From: JASHVB01 sp035508435
GTDB lineage: Bacteria; Pseudomonadota; Alphaproteobacteria; Acetobacterales; Acetobacteraceae
Length of the DNA: 64,000 nucleotides
Assembly: GCA_035508435.1 (NCBI GenBank)
Contig: DATJNA010000220.1
Location: forward strand, 1 to 64,000
Direction: 5' to 3'
Under the pieces are notes generated by a model that saw only the letters and a list, made by a program, of their open reading frames with translations, was not told the DNA's origin and did not search any database. Below, piece after piece: positions 1 through 8,444 of the stretch (within the stretch, counting starts at the first letter, position 1; every line of letters begins with the position of its first letter). The translations under genes and the position numbers were made by a program.

Positions 1-242
1 ATAACAAGAACATATAGCGAACTAACCGCTTTCATCGCGGCCGTCGCAGCCGCCGAGGCCATGCTGCGGGACGAGAACAATTCTCCGATCCGCGCCGGGA
101 ATTCGGCCAGGTCGAGACGCGTTTCGATGTCATCGACAGCAAGCTATCGCTGCTCCACGGAATGGTCGATTTGCCGTCGCCTCGGATGTCGCCGACTGAC
201 GCGGCCCCGCCGGCGGCAGCGGCGCCGCCGCCTCGGTCTTGA
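1..242 (+). pseudogene. Possible 3-prime remnant of a coiled-coil protein, cut by the left edge
   Basis: No intact gene is visible in the first 389 bases. One forward frame (positions 111-242) reads VETRFDVIDSKLSLLHGMVD and ends in an Ala/Pro-rich tail at a TGA. This resembles the C-terminal RFDxIDxKL coiled-coil segments common in small alphaproteobacterial proteins. A second frame (1-110) reads a helix-like ITRTYSELTAFIAAVAAAEA and would need a frameshift to join it. It could be a frameshifted gene tail entering from the left, or chance coding. It lies directly upstream of the MFS gene without an obvious terminator. Confidence 0.25.
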
Positions 243-389
243 ACGCGCCCGGGCCGATAGCGGGTCGGGAAAGCCGGTGTCGCCGCAGTTGCGCGCGCTG
301 CGGCGGCGCGGCAGAGTTAGGGATCGATAGAAGTCGAAGAGCCGTCCGCCGATCGACGGCACGACAAGAAAGTGCGGGGGAAACAGAAA

Positions 390-1796
390 ATGGCGATGAA
401 TACCACGGTTTCGGGGCAGTCCCCCGCGGCGGCGATTCTGGCGCGGCTCGACCGGCTGCCGGCGACGCGCCACGTCTGGCAGTTGGTGGCCGTCATCTCG
501 CTCGGCGGCCTGTTCGAGCTCTATGACCTGTTCATGACCGCCTATGTCATTCCCGGCCTGGTCAAGGAAGGGCTGTTGAAGGACGTGTCGGTCGGCATCT
601 TCGCCGGCCCGGCTCTGTTCGTCGCCGCCACCTTCACCGGTCTGTTCATCGGCACCTTCGTCTTCGGCTATGTCGCCGACAAGTACGGCCGGCGTACCAT
701 CTTCACCTATTCCATGCTGTGGTACAGCGTCGCCACCTTCATCATGGCCTTCCAGCACTCCGGCATGGGGGTGTGCCTGTGGCGCCTGATCGCCGGCGTC
801 GGCATCGGCGTGGAACTGGTCACCATCGACACCTTCGTCGCCGAGCTGGTGCCCCGGCACCTGCGCGGCCGCGCCTTCGCCTTCAACCAGACGGTGCAGT
901 TCTGCATCGTGCCGGTGGTGGCGTTCCTGGCCTATCTGCTGGTGCCGCAGGCGCCGTTCGGCTACACCGGCTGGCGCTGGGTGGTGCTGATCGGCTCGCT
1001 CGGCGCCATCGCCGTGTGGTTCATCCGCCGCGGCGTGCCGGAAAGTCCGCGCTGGCTGATCAACCAGGGCCGGCTGGCCGAGGCCGAGGCGGTGACCGCG
1101 GCGCTCGAGGCCAAGGTGAGCGCCGATCTCGGCGGCGCCGCGCTGCCGCCGCCGACGGACCACGCGCTCGACAAGCTGGAACCCGCCGGCCGCTTCGCCG
1201 AGATCTGGCAGCCGCCCTACGGCACCCGCACCATCATGCTGATGGTGTTCCAGTTCTTCCAGACTTTCGGCTATTACGGCTTCGCCGCCTGGGTGCCGAC
1301 CCTGATCGCCAAGCAGGCGGGCATCAACCTCCACGCCAGCCTGCTCTATTCCTTCATCATCGCCATCGCCAATCCGTTCGGCCCGCTCATCGCCATGAGC
1401 TTCGCCGACAAATGGGAGCGCAAGTGGCAGGTGGTCGGCTCGGCGATCTGCATCGGCGTGTTCGGCGTCCTGTTCTCCTTCCAGAGCACGATGGCGTTGC
1501 TGATCGGCTTCGGCGTGTTGATCACGCTCTCGAACAACGTGCTGTCCTATTCCTTCCACAATTACCAGAGCGAGCTCTATCCAACCCGGGTGCGGGCCCG
1601 CGCCGTCGGCTTCACCTATTCCTTCAGCCGCATCAGCGCCGTGTTCGCCAGCTTCATCATCGGCTATTTCCTCAACACCACCGGCACCGGCGGGGTGTTC
1701 GGGCTGATCGCCGTCGCCATGCTGCTGGTGGTGCTGTCGATCGGCATCTGGGGTCCGCGCACGCGCGATCTGGAGCTGGAGCAGATCTCGCACTGA
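390..1796 (+). CDS. MFS transporter, substrate:proton symporter type
   Basis: A 468-residue, 12-helix major facilitator carrier of the inner membrane, probably taking up an organic acid or similar solute with protons. Visible marks are the loop 2-3 motif DKYGRR after helix 2, a charged helix 1 (GLFELYDLF), the VPESPRWL sequence after helix 6, and symmetric halves separated by a loop around residues 215-260. I chose the ATG at 390 because GGGGG at 376-380 is well placed before it; a GTG at 372 is also in frame. The next gene, an isocitrate-lyase-superfamily enzyme, lies 92 bp downstream and suggests a catabolic unit. The substrate cannot be read from sequence. Confidence 0.85.
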   Translation: MAMNTTVSGQSPAAAILARLDRLPATRHVWQLVAVISLGGLFELYDLFMTAYVIPGLVKEGLLKDVSVGIFAGPALFVAATFTGLFIGTFVFGYVADKYGRRTIFTYSMLWYSVATFIMAFQHSGMGVCLWRLIAGVGIGVELVTIDTFVAELVPRHLRGRAFAFNQTVQFCIVPVVAFLAYLLVPQAPFGYTGWRWVVLIGSLGAIAVWFIRRGVPESPRWLINQGRLAEAEAVTAALEAKVSADLGGAALPPPTDHALDKLEPAGRFAEIWQPPYGTRTIMLMVFQFFQTFGYYGFAAWVPTLIAKQAGINLHASLLYSFIIAIANPFGPLIAMSFADKWERKWQVVGSAICIGVFGVLFSFQSTMALLIGFGVLITLSNNVLSYSFHNYQSELYPTRVRARAVGFTYSFSRISAVFASFIIGYFLNTTGTGGVFGLIAVAMLLVVLSIGIWGPRTRDLELEQISH

Positions 1797-1888
1797 CGGC
1801 GCCGGCCGCCGCGCGACCCGCCGCCGCATCGGGCGGAGCGGCCGGCCGCTCCGTCCGACGGCCGGGCTGGCCGGCGAGGGGAACGAGC

Positions 1889-2776
1889 ATGCAGAGCGGC
1901 CATGTCGAAACGCTGCGCGGCCTGCTGGCGCGGGAGCGCGGCGTGCTGCTGCCCGGCGCGCCGAACGCGCTCGCCGCCCGCGTCATCGCCGACCTCGGCT
2001 TCAAGGCGATCTATCTCACCGGCGCCGGCCTCACCAACATGCATCTCGGCCTGCCCGATCTCGGCTTCATGGACCTGAGCCAGCTCGTCGAGCACACCGC
2101 GGCGATCCGCGGCGTCAGCGACCTGCCGCTGATCGTCGATGCCGACACGGGCTTCGGCAACGCGCTCAATGTCGGCCACGCGGTCAGGCGGCTGGAACAG
2201 GCGGGCGCCAGCGCCATCCAGCTCGAGGACCAGCGCATGCCGAAGCGCTGCGGCCATTTCGACGGCAAGGAGCTGGTCGCGGCGGCGGAGATGGCCGGCA
2301 AGGTCAAGGCTGCGGTCGATGCGCGCCGGCATGGCATGCTGGTCATCGCCCGCACCGATGCCCGCGCCGTGGAAGGCTTCGAGGCCGCCGTCGAGCGCGC
2401 CGGCCGCTACATCGAGGCCGGCGCCGACATGACCTTCGTCGAGGCGCCGGAGAGCCTTGACGAACTGGCGGCGGTGCCGCGGCGCCTCGCCGCGCCGCAG
2501 ATGCTGAACCTGGTGCTCGGCGGCAGGACGCCGATCGTCGACCGCGCGGCGGCGGCGGCCATGGGCTTCAGCCTGGTGCTCTATGCCAACGCGGCCTTGC
2601 AGGGCGCGCTGCTCGGCATGCAGGCGGCGCTCCGGGCGCTGCGCGACCACGGCCGGCTCGACGAGGCCGGCGGGCTGATCGCGCCCTTCGCCGAACGCCA
2701 GCGCCTGGTCGGCAAGCCCGAATTCGACGCGCTCGAACGGCGCTACGCCCAGCCGCCCGACGAAGGCGGCGAATGA
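1889..2776 (+). CDS. Isocitrate lyase/PEP mutase superfamily enzyme (methylisocitrate lyase or oxaloacetate decarboxylase-like)
   Basis: A 295-residue TIM-barrel enzyme of the PEP mutase/isocitrate lyase superfamily that cleaves or forms C-C or P-C bonds in 2-oxo or 2-hydroxy acids with Mg2+. The metal-site strand is IVDADTGFGN (about residues 80-90). The lid loop PKRCGH (about 116-121) matches the KRCGH of methylisocitrate lyase, and a second acidic strand reads VIARTDAR. The ATG at 1889 follows GAGGGG at 1876-1881; the frame stays open far upstream, but only opposite the MFS gene. It overlaps the next gene by ATGA, so the two are probably co-translated. A clearer prpB-like paralogue lies at 59924. 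The exact reaction is uncertain: methylisocitrate lyase, oxaloacetate decarboxylase or carboxyvinyl-carboxyphosphonate type. Confidence 0.82.
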   Translation: MQSGHVETLRGLLARERGVLLPGAPNALAARVIADLGFKAIYLTGAGLTNMHLGLPDLGFMDLSQLVEHTAAIRGVSDLPLIVDADTGFGNALNVGHAVRRLEQAGASAIQLEDQRMPKRCGHFDGKELVAAAEMAGKVKAAVDARRHGMLVIARTDARAVEGFEAAVERAGRYIEAGADMTFVEAPESLDELAAVPRRLAAPQMLNLVLGGRTPIVDRAAAAAMGFSLVLYANAALQGALLGMQAALRALRDHGRLDEAGGLIAPFAERQRLVGKPEFDALERRYAQPPDEGGE

Positions 2777-4101
2777 CGGCGGCGCGCCCCGGCGCCCGGC
2801 CGCACATCGTCATCGTCGGCGGCGGCGCCGGCGGGCTGGAGCTGGCGACACGGCTCGGCGACACGCTCGGCCGGCGGCGGCGTGCCGAGGTCAGCCTGAT
2901 CGACTGCGCCCATGCCCACCTCTGGAAACCGCTGCTGCACGAGATCGCCGCCGGCAGCATGGACCTCGGCCATCACGAGCTCGACTTCATGGCGCAGGCG
3001 CACTGGCATCATTTCAGCTTCCGCATCGGCGAGATGGTCGGCCTGGACCGGACCCGCCGCGAAGTGCGCCTGGCGCCGCTCCGCGACGACGGCGGCGCCG
3101 AGGTCATTGCCGCGCGCAGCGTGCCCTACGACATCCTGGTCATCGCCGTCGGCAGCCTGACCAACGATTTCGCCACGCCGGGGGTCGCCGAGTTCGCGCT
3201 CCGCCTGGACACGCCGGCGCAGGCGGTGCGCTTCCACCGCCGGCTGATCAATGCCTGCCTGCGCGCCCATGCCCAGGCCGGGCCGCGCCGTCCGGAGCAG
3301 TTGCAGATCGCCATCATCGGCGCCGGCGCGACCGGCGTGGAGCTGGCGGCGGAACTGCGCAACACCACGCGCGAGCTGGTGGTCTACGGCTTCGACCGCA
3401 TCGACGCGGAGGCCGACATCAAGCTGCATGTCATCGAGGCCGGCCCGCGCATCCTGCCGGCGCTGCCCGAGCGGCTGTCGCGGGCGACGCACGAGCTGCT
3501 CGGCTCCTATGGCATCAGCGTCCACACCGATGCCCGCGTCGCCGAGGTGCTGGCCGATCGCGTGCGGCTCGCCGACGGGCGCGAGATCGCCGCCGAGCTC
3601 ACCGTCTGGGCCGCCGGCGTCAAGGCGCCCGGCTTTCTCGCCGGGCTCGACGGGCTCGAGGTCAACCGCATCAACCAACTGCTCGTCCTGCCGACCCTGC
3701 AGACGACGCGCGATGCGGCGATCTTCGCGCTCGGCGACTGTGCCGCCTGTCCCTGGGTCGGCACCGGGCGCACCGTGCCGCCGCGGGCCCAGGCGGCGCA
3801 CCAGCAGGCGGCGCATCTCCGCCGGCAGCTCCGCCGCCGCCTGTCGGGCGAGCCGCTCCGGCCGTTCCGCTATCGCGACTTCGGCTCGCTGGTCTCGCTC
3901 GGCGAATATTCGACCGTCGGCAACCTGATGGGCGCGCTGGTCGGCGGCAACCTGCTGGTCGAGGGCCTGTTCGCCCGGCTGATGTATCGTTCGCTCTACA
4001 AGCTGCACGAGCTGGCGCTGCACGGCTTCACCAAAGTGGCGCTGGACACGCTGGCGCGGACGATCACGCGCCGCACCGAACCGCAGGTGAAGCTGCATTG
4101 A
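2773..4101 (+). CDS. ndh: Type II NADH:quinone oxidoreductase (NDH-2)
   Basis: A 442-residue single-subunit, non-proton-pumping NADH dehydrogenase on the cytoplasmic face of the membrane, passing electrons from NADH through FAD to quinone. Two dinucleotide folds are visible: FAD-binding IVGGGAGGLELA near residue 15 and NADH-binding IIGAGATGVELAAEL near residue 180. The second FAD contact is ALGDCAAC near residue 320, followed by the AQAAHQQA helix of NDH-2 proteins. The C-terminal third carries amphipathic stretches likely to attach to the membrane. It starts inside the stop of the preceding gene (ATGA), a strong sign of translational coupling. Family assignment is firm; the physiological partner quinone is not visible. 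Confidence 0.9.
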   Translation: MTAARPGARPHIVIVGGGAGGLELATRLGDTLGRRRRAEVSLIDCAHAHLWKPLLHEIAAGSMDLGHHELDFMAQAHWHHFSFRIGEMVGLDRTRREVRLAPLRDDGGAEVIAARSVPYDILVIAVGSLTNDFATPGVAEFALRLDTPAQAVRFHRRLINACLRAHAQAGPRRPEQLQIAIIGAGATGVELAAELRNTTRELVVYGFDRIDAEADIKLHVIEAGPRILPALPERLSRATHELLGSYGISVHTDARVAEVLADRVRLADGREIAAELTVWAAGVKAPGFLAGLDGLEVNRINQLLVLPTLQTTRDAAIFALGDCAACPWVGTGRTVPPRAQAAHQQAAHLRRQLRRRLSGEPLRPFRYRDFGSLVSLGEYSTVGNLMGALVGGNLLVEGLFARLMYRSLYKLHELALHGFTKVALDTLARTITRRTEPQVKLH

Positions 4102-4187
4102 ACTCCGATGCGGCGTAATCAGCGAATCCAACTTGCCAGATCGCGCTTTGCGACTAAGCTGGCCCGGCCGCCGTTCGTGAGGTGACC

Positions 4188-4595
4188 ATGCCCGCCCGCT
4201 TCCGCAGCACCTTGCCCCTGCTCGTCCTGGTCCTGCTCGGCGCCTGCGCCGAGAACCGCTGGCTGCCGCTCAGCGGCCAGACCATCCAGGCCGAGATGTT
4301 CGGCAAGACGGCGCTCGGCACCGACGCCGGCGGCGGCAACTGGACCATGTGGATTGCGCCCGACGGCAAGGCCGTCTTCCGCGGCAGCAACGGCAACGGC
4401 ACCGAGCTCGTCGACAACGGCACCGCCAGAATCGACGGCGATTCGCTCTGCGTGCAATGGCAGAAGATGCATGCCGACGAGCCGTTCTGCCAGGTCATCT
4501 ATACCGACCGCGGCCTGTCCTATCGCGCCTATTCGCCGGACCTGACGCTGAATTCGCACTTCACCCTGGTGCCCGGCAATCCCGACAAGCTTTAG
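4188..4595 (+). CDS. Small predicted lipoprotein, function unknown
   Basis: A 135-residue protein with a clear lipoprotein signal: basic start MPARFRS, hydrophobic core LPLLVLVLL, and lipobox LLGAC with the acylated Cys at about residue 20. The mature part is about 115 residues and probably beta-rich, with three Cys and a GNWTMWIAPDGKAVFRGSNG segment. I do not recognise a named family. It follows ndh by 86 bp and converges on the BenE gene, overlapping its 3-prime end by 4 bp. Periplasmic or outer-membrane anchoring is inferred from the lipobox alone. Confidence 0.75.
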   Translation: MPARFRSTLPLLVLVLLGACAENRWLPLSGQTIQAEMFGKTALGTDAGGGNWTMWIAPDGKAVFRGSNGNGTELVDNGTARIDGDSLCVQWQKMHADEPFCQVIYTDRGLSYRAYSPDLTLNSHFTLVPGNPDKL

Positions 4596-5764
4596 GCCGC
4601 TGCCGCGCCGCGCCAGCGGGTGAGCGCCAGCACAGCGCCGCCGGCGGCGAGGCCCCAGAAGGCGCCGCCGATGCCGAAGAAGCTGATGCCCGAGGCGGTG
4701 ACCAGGAAGGTGACCACCGCCGCCTCGCGGTCGGCCGGCACCGACACCGCCGCCAGCAGCGCGCCGCCGAAGGCGCCGAGAAGCGCGAGGCCCGCCACCG
4801 CCTCGATCAGCACCGGCGGCGCCGCGCCGATGAAGGCGGTGACCGGCCCGGCCAGGAGGCCGAACAGCACATAGGCGAAGCCGGCAACCACCGCCGCCCA
4901 ATAGCGCCGCCCGACATCGGGGTGCGCCTCGGCCCCGGCGCAGAGCGCCGCGGTGATGGCGGCGAGATTGACCGCATGCCCGCCGAACGGCGCCGCGACG
5001 AGCGAGAAGAGGCCGGTGACACGGAAGAGCGGCCCCGGCGCCGGCCGATAGCCGTTCACCGCCAGCACCGCCATGCCGGGAATGTTCTGCGAGGCCATGG
5101 TGACCAGGAACAGCGGCAGGCCGATGCCGATCGCCGCGCCGGGCGTGAAGCGCGGCACGACGAGCTGCGGCTGCGGCGCCAGCATCGCCAGGAGCGTCGG
5201 CGGCACCGGCGTGGTCAGCGCGACCAGCACGGCGGTGACCAGGAGCGCCGCCGGCACCGCATAGAGCCGCCGCCATTTCGCCACCAGGGCCCAGGTCACC
5301 ACGATGGCGAGGCCGAGCGCCGGGGTCGCCGCCACCGCACGCACCGGCGCCAGGCAGAGGCCGAGCAGCACGCCGGCCAGCATGGCATTGGCGAGCGGCG
5401 CCGGGATCGCCGCGACCCAGCGGCCGAGCGGACGCCAGAATCCGGCCAGCGCCAGCAGCAGGCCGCAGACCAGGAAGGCACCGACCGCGGCGGCGAAGCC
5501 GCCGTCGAGCGGGCCGGAACTGGCGAGCAGTGCCGCACCCGGCGTCGACCAGGCGACGCTGATCGGCAGCCGCGTGCGCAGGCTGAGCAGGATGGCGCAG
5601 AGACCCATGGCGAGCGACAGCGCGAGCAGGCCGGAGGCCGCCTCGGCTTCGCTGGCGCCGACCGCCTTCAGGCCCTGCAGCACCACGGCGAGCGAACTGG
5701 CGTAGCCGACCACCGCCGCCAGCACGCCGGCCAGCAGCGCCTGCAACGAAAACTCCCGTCCCAT
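4592..5764 (-). CDS. benE: BenE-family benzoate/H+ symporter
   Basis: A 390-residue, strongly hydrophobic inner-membrane carrier with about 12 helices. The sequence LRTRLPISVAWSTPGAALLA near residues 60-80 and the region GIGLPLFLVTMASQNIPGMAVL near 230-250 match the BenE/xanthine-uracil-like transporter fold, which moves benzoate or related compounds with protons. No benzoate-degradation genes lie beside it, so the true substrate may differ. The ATG at 5764 gives the family's normal length. Its stop overlaps the convergent lipoprotein stop (4592-4595). The promoter must lie in the short gap before the divergently transcribed GNAT gene. Confidence 0.87.
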   Translation of the reverse strand: MGREFSLQALLAGVLAAVVGYASSLAVVLQGLKAVGASEAEAASGLLALSLAMGLCAILLSLRTRLPISVAWSTPGAALLASSGPLDGGFAAAVGAFLVCGLLLALAGFWRPLGRWVAAIPAPLANAMLAGVLLGLCLAPVRAVAATPALGLAIVVTWALVAKWRRLYAVPAALLVTAVLVALTTPVPPTLLAMLAPQPQLVVPRFTPGAAIGIGLPLFLVTMASQNIPGMAVLAVNGYRPAPGPLFRVTGLFSLVAAPFGGHAVNLAAITAALCAGAEAHPDVGRRYWAAVVAGFAYVLFGLLAGPVTAFIGAAPPVLIEAVAGLALLGAFGGALLAAVSVPADREAAVVTFLVTASGISFFGIGGAFWGLAAGGAVLALTRWRGAAAA

Positions 5765-5877
5765 CGACGAACCCCGCGCGCACGAACCGCCTGTCCCTAA
5801 TATGCCGGCACCGCAACCGCGCCGGTAGCCCGGGCGGGGCGAAATCGTGTAAGGACTACGATGCCGTGGAGACGCCG

Positions 5878-6444
5878 ATGCCCCTGCCCGTGCTGCAAAC
5901 CCCGCGCTTGACGCTGCGCCCGCGCACCATCGACGATCTTGACGCCTGCGTCGCCATGGACCTCGATCCGCAGGTGCACCGCTATATCTTCGCGCGCCCG
6001 CCGGAGCCGGTGGCGCAGCGCAACGCGGTCAAGGCGCGCATGACCTCGGGCGCGCCCGCGATCGGCGGCTATTGGATGGTGCTGCGCCGGGACGAGGCCG
6101 CGGCGCTCGGCTGGTGCGCGCTGTTCCCGCTGGAGAATAGCGGCCAGGTCGAGCTGGCCTACCGCTACCGGCCGGAGGCCTGGGGCCAGGGCATCGCCAC
6201 CGAGGCGGCGCGCGCCGTGCTCGACTACGGCTTCGGCGTGCTGAAGCTCGATCCCATCGTCGCCGTGACGCATCCGGAGAACGAAGGCTCCAAGCGGGTG
6301 CTGGCCAAGCTCGGCTTCCGCTATCAGGGCGCCGCCACCCACTACAACCGCCGGGTCAGCACCTTCCGCCTGTTCCGCGCTTCCTATCTCGCCAAGGCCG
6401 CGGCGGGGGCGAAGGCGGCGCAGGTCGACAAGGCCGTCACGTAG
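5878..6444 (+). CDS. GNAT family N-acetyltransferase (RimJ/RimL-like)
   Basis: A 188-residue acetyl-CoA-dependent N-acetyltransferase. It opens with the RimJ-type signature LQTPRLTLRPRTIDDLDACV, carries the acetyl-CoA loop RPEAWGQGIATEAARAVLDYGF around residues 100-120, and has the typical HPENEGSKRVLAKLGFRYQG block near 135-155. I prefer ATG 5878, which follows GGAG at 5868-5871; GTG 5866 is an alternative. The last 61 bases overlap, antisense, the 3-prime end of the small Cys-rich gene at 6384-6587. The acceptor substrate is unknown. Confidence 0.86.
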   Translation: MPLPVLQTPRLTLRPRTIDDLDACVAMDLDPQVHRYIFARPPEPVAQRNAVKARMTSGAPAIGGYWMVLRRDEAAALGWCALFPLENSGQVELAYRYRPEAWGQGIATEAARAVLDYGFGVLKLDPIVAVTHPENEGSKRVLAKLGFRYQGAATHYNRRVSTFRLFRASYLAKAAAGAKAAQVDKAVT

Positions 6445-6587
6445 CAATCGTGCTGCAGGCAGAGGCCGTCGTCGCCGCGCACCGAGGCATCGGCCGAGCC
6501 CAGGCTGTTCAGGCCGGCGAGCGCGGCCTCGAGCCAGGCCGGGTCGTTGCGGAAGTGGCGGCAGCGGCGGCAGACGGCCGGCGTCAT
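6384..6587 (-). CDS. Small conserved Cys-rich protein, coupled to the YeiH-type exporter
   Basis: A 67-residue protein starting at the ATG that overlaps the stop of the upstream exporter gene (ATGA, 6584-6587). It has a paired-cysteine layout: CRRCRH at residues 6-11, CLQHDC at 43-48 and a further Cys at 56, separated by a helical stretch DPAWLEAALAGLNSL. This looks like a small metal- or Fe-S-binding fold. I recall similar small proteins (CxxCxHFRNDP...ASVRxDDGLC) in alphaproteobacteria but know no assigned function. Its 3-prime end runs 61 bp into the convergent GNAT gene. Tight coupling to a putative sulfate/sulfite exporter hints at a sulfur-related or regulatory role, which is inference. 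Confidence 0.7.
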   Translation of the reverse strand: MTPAVCRRCRHFRNDPAWLEAALAGLNSLGSADASVRGDDGLCLQHDCYVTALSTCAAFAPAAALAR

Positions 6588-7984
6588 CGCGCCAAATGCT
6601 CCCAGTGCGTGGCGAAAACCACCGCCGAGAGGATGAAGCCCAGCACCACATTGACCGCGACACCGGCGGTGAAGGCGAGGAAGGGCTTGCGCCCCGCGCG
6701 CGCCAGATCGCGGAAGCGGGTGGTCAAGCCGATGCTGAGGAAGCAGAAGATGAAGGCCCAGGTGCGCAGGTCCTTGATCGGCGCCACCAGCGCCGGGTTC
6801 ACCAGCTTGCTGAAGTCGGCGTAGCTGTAGGCGCTGGTCGCCCAGGTGACCAGCAGCGAGGCGAGCAGGAAGCCGAGCACGAACTTCGGGAAGCGCCACC
6901 AGATCTGTCCGACGTCGGCCTTGCGGCCGGTCGCCGCCGCCTCCCAGCGCGTGGTGGCGACGACCGCCAGCACGAAGGCCCAGATGCCGATCCAGACGTC
7001 GCGGCCGACCACCTTCATCAGGGTGAAGGCGAAGACCGACTGGTCGGCCGTGCCGCCGATGCCGGGCACGTTGCCGGCGAGGTTGCCATAGGACTGGGCA
7101 GCGGCGAAGCCGGCGGCGTCGGCGAATTCCGATGTGCCGATCCAGGCGCCGGCGACCCCGGCCGACAGGCCGAGCAGGCGCGCCACCAGCGGCAGCACGA
7201 AGATCATGACGATGGCCCAGACGATCACCACGGTGATGGCGATCGGCGCGTCGTCCTTCTTGGCCCGCACCGCGGCGGCGACGGCGATGGCGGCGGAGAC
7301 GCCGCAGACCGCGCCGCCGGCGCCCAAGGTGGCGGCGAGCCGCCGGTCGAGGCCGAGGCGAAGGCTCGCCCAATAGATCACCAGGAAGGTGACGATGGAG
7401 ACGATGGAGGCCTGCAGGATGGCGACCGGCCCGGCCCAGACGATCAGGGTGAAGGGCAAGGTGGCGCCGAGCAGCACGATGCCGGTCTTGATGTAGAACT
7501 CGACGCGGAAGCCGGCATCGAGCCAGCGCGGCAGGCCGATCAGGTTGGAGATGGCGAGGCCGAGCACCAGCGCGATCAGCGGCGGTTCCAGATTGTACCT
7601 GTTGGCCTGGTCCCATTGGCCGACGGCGAAGACCGCGATCGACAGCACATAGAGCAGGACGAAGGCCGGAATGAAATCGCCGGCCTTGTGGCCGAGCGCG
7701 CGCAGCGCAAGGGAGAAGATGACCAGCCAGAAGACGAACTGGCCGACATAGCGGCCGAGGTTATCGGCGAAATGCTGGCCGAGCCCGGCGAAGGTCGACC
7801 ATTTCGCCGGCGTCACCGCCAGCCATTTCAGGCTGCCGCCGTTGGCGAACAGCACATAGCCGACGATGACGATGCCGAGGCCGAGCCAGATCGCCCACCA
7901 GTCCTCCTTCAACCACAGTTCGCGCCAGCCGGCGGTGTCGGCGGCCGGTGGCGGGGTGCGGGTTTCGACGTTGCTGTTGCTCAT
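6584..7984 (-). CDS. YeiH-type (UPF0324) putative sulfate/sulfite exporter
   Basis: A 466-residue inner-membrane protein of the YeiH/putative sulfate exporter family, somewhat longer than usual because of an extra N-terminal soluble segment (residues 1-35) and helices before the core. The core includes GIVLLGATLPFTLIVWAG, LGAGGAVCGVSAAIA with family-typical Cys and Gly residues, VRAKKDDAPIAI, and a C-terminal TRFRDLARAGRKPFLAF segment. YeiH-type proteins have been linked to export of sulfur oxyanions; the substrate here is not proven. A GAGGGGG box precedes ATG 7984. It is followed by a coupled Cys-rich protein and preceded by a small protein 42 bp upstream, giving a three-gene minus-strand operon. 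Confidence 0.83.
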   Translation of the reverse strand: MSNSNVETRTPPPAADTAGWRELWLKEDWWAIWLGLGIVIVGYVLFANGGSLKWLAVTPAKWSTFAGLGQHFADNLGRYVGQFVFWLVIFSLALRALGHKAGDFIPAFVLLYVLSIAVFAVGQWDQANRYNLEPPLIALVLGLAISNLIGLPRWLDAGFRVEFYIKTGIVLLGATLPFTLIVWAGPVAILQASIVSIVTFLVIYWASLRLGLDRRLAATLGAGGAVCGVSAAIAVAAAVRAKKDDAPIAITVVIVWAIVMIFVLPLVARLLGLSAGVAGAWIGTSEFADAAGFAAAQSYGNLAGNVPGIGGTADQSVFAFTLMKVVGRDVWIGIWAFVLAVVATTRWEAAATGRKADVGQIWWRFPKFVLGFLLASLLVTWATSAYSYADFSKLVNPALVAPIKDLRTWAFIFCFLSIGLTTRFRDLARAGRKPFLAFTAGVAVNVVLGFILSAVVFATHWEHLAR

Positions 7985-8026
7985 TTCAGGCCCCCTCGTT
8001 CGCGCGCCGCCGGACCCGGGTCGGCT

Positions 8027-8242
8027 TCAGGCGGCAAGTCCGCCGCAAAGACCCCTCCGCGGCGCGCCCTGGCGCAGCCTGGCCTGGGCGACCGCCACGA
8101 CGTTGCAGAGCGCCGCCATGCTGACCCGGTCGCGGCGCATCACCAGATGCACCAGCGGATCGGCCAAGACCTCCCGCAGGTCGGGCTCGACGCCCGCCTC
8201 GCCCCAGAGAGCTGTCTGCTGCACAACCTGCCGCCTCGCCAT
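8027..8242 (-). CDS. Small conserved protein of unknown function, first gene of the exporter operon
   Basis: A 71-residue basic protein. ATG 8242 is preceded by a textbook ribosome-binding site, GGAGGT seven bases upstream. The body reads VEPDLREVLADPLVHLVMRRDRVSMAALCNVVAVAQARL. I recall similar short helical proteins (DPxVxLxMRRDxV) from other alphaproteobacteria but know no function for them. It lies 42 bp before the YeiH-type exporter on the same strand and probably shares its transcript. No membrane segment or signal peptide is visible. Confidence 0.68.
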   Translation of the reverse strand: MARRQVVQQTALWGEAGVEPDLREVLADPLVHLVMRRDRVSMAALCNVVAVAQARLRQGAPRRGLCGGLAA

Positions 8243-8309
8243 GGTCCACCTCCACCTGCAGCGCTGGCGCACCATCGGCGCGTCGGCATGCCGCCATCCG
8301 GGCTGTCAG

Positions 8310-8339
8310 AAAAAAGCCCGCCGCAGCCTGCGGCCGGGC
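8310..8339 (-). terminator. Intrinsic terminator hairpin, minus strand
   Basis: On the minus strand a strong stem (GCCCG at 8339-8335 paired with CGGGC at 8320-8316, extended by an inner CCGCA/TGCGG stem with a GCC loop) is followed directly by TTTTTT (8315-8310). It lies about 100 bp past the end of the FAD/NAD(P)-binding gene and about 70 bp before the small gene at 8242. It either ends the upstream transcript or acts as an attenuator if the promoter-like site at 8415-8436 is used. Confidence 0.75.
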
Positions 8340-8414
8340 GGGTGCCAGGCGCTTTAGCTGCATTTGTTACGCGCCCGCAAGCTGTCCACTTCAAATCGGC
8401 GCTGTGGTTCAATC

Positions 8415-8444
8415 TAATGAACAGTTATAGTATGTCAACTATAA
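8415..8444 (-). promoter_or_regulatory. Promoter-like hexamers within a perfect 7-bp dyad (candidate operator)
   Basis: Positions 8425-8431 (TTATAGT) and 8438-8444 (ACTATAA) form a perfect inverted repeat around a 6-base centre, in an AT-rich island inside otherwise GC-rich DNA. On the minus strand the centre reads TTGACA (8436-8431), a consensus -35. Sixteen bases later TAGATT (8414-8409) is a 4/6 match to a -10. A dimeric regulator bound to the dyad would cover the -35. The dyad also overlaps the stop codon of the upstream gene (8439-8441). It would drive the small protein, exporter and Cys-rich genes through the terminator at 8310-8339. Confidence 0.45.

Noticed and set aside
144..1829. 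Long open frame on the minus strand opposite the MFS gene
   Set aside because: Composition (His/Asp/Gly/Ala-rich, no domain) is typical of antisense frames in high-GC DNA; the plus-strand MFS protein is clearly real.
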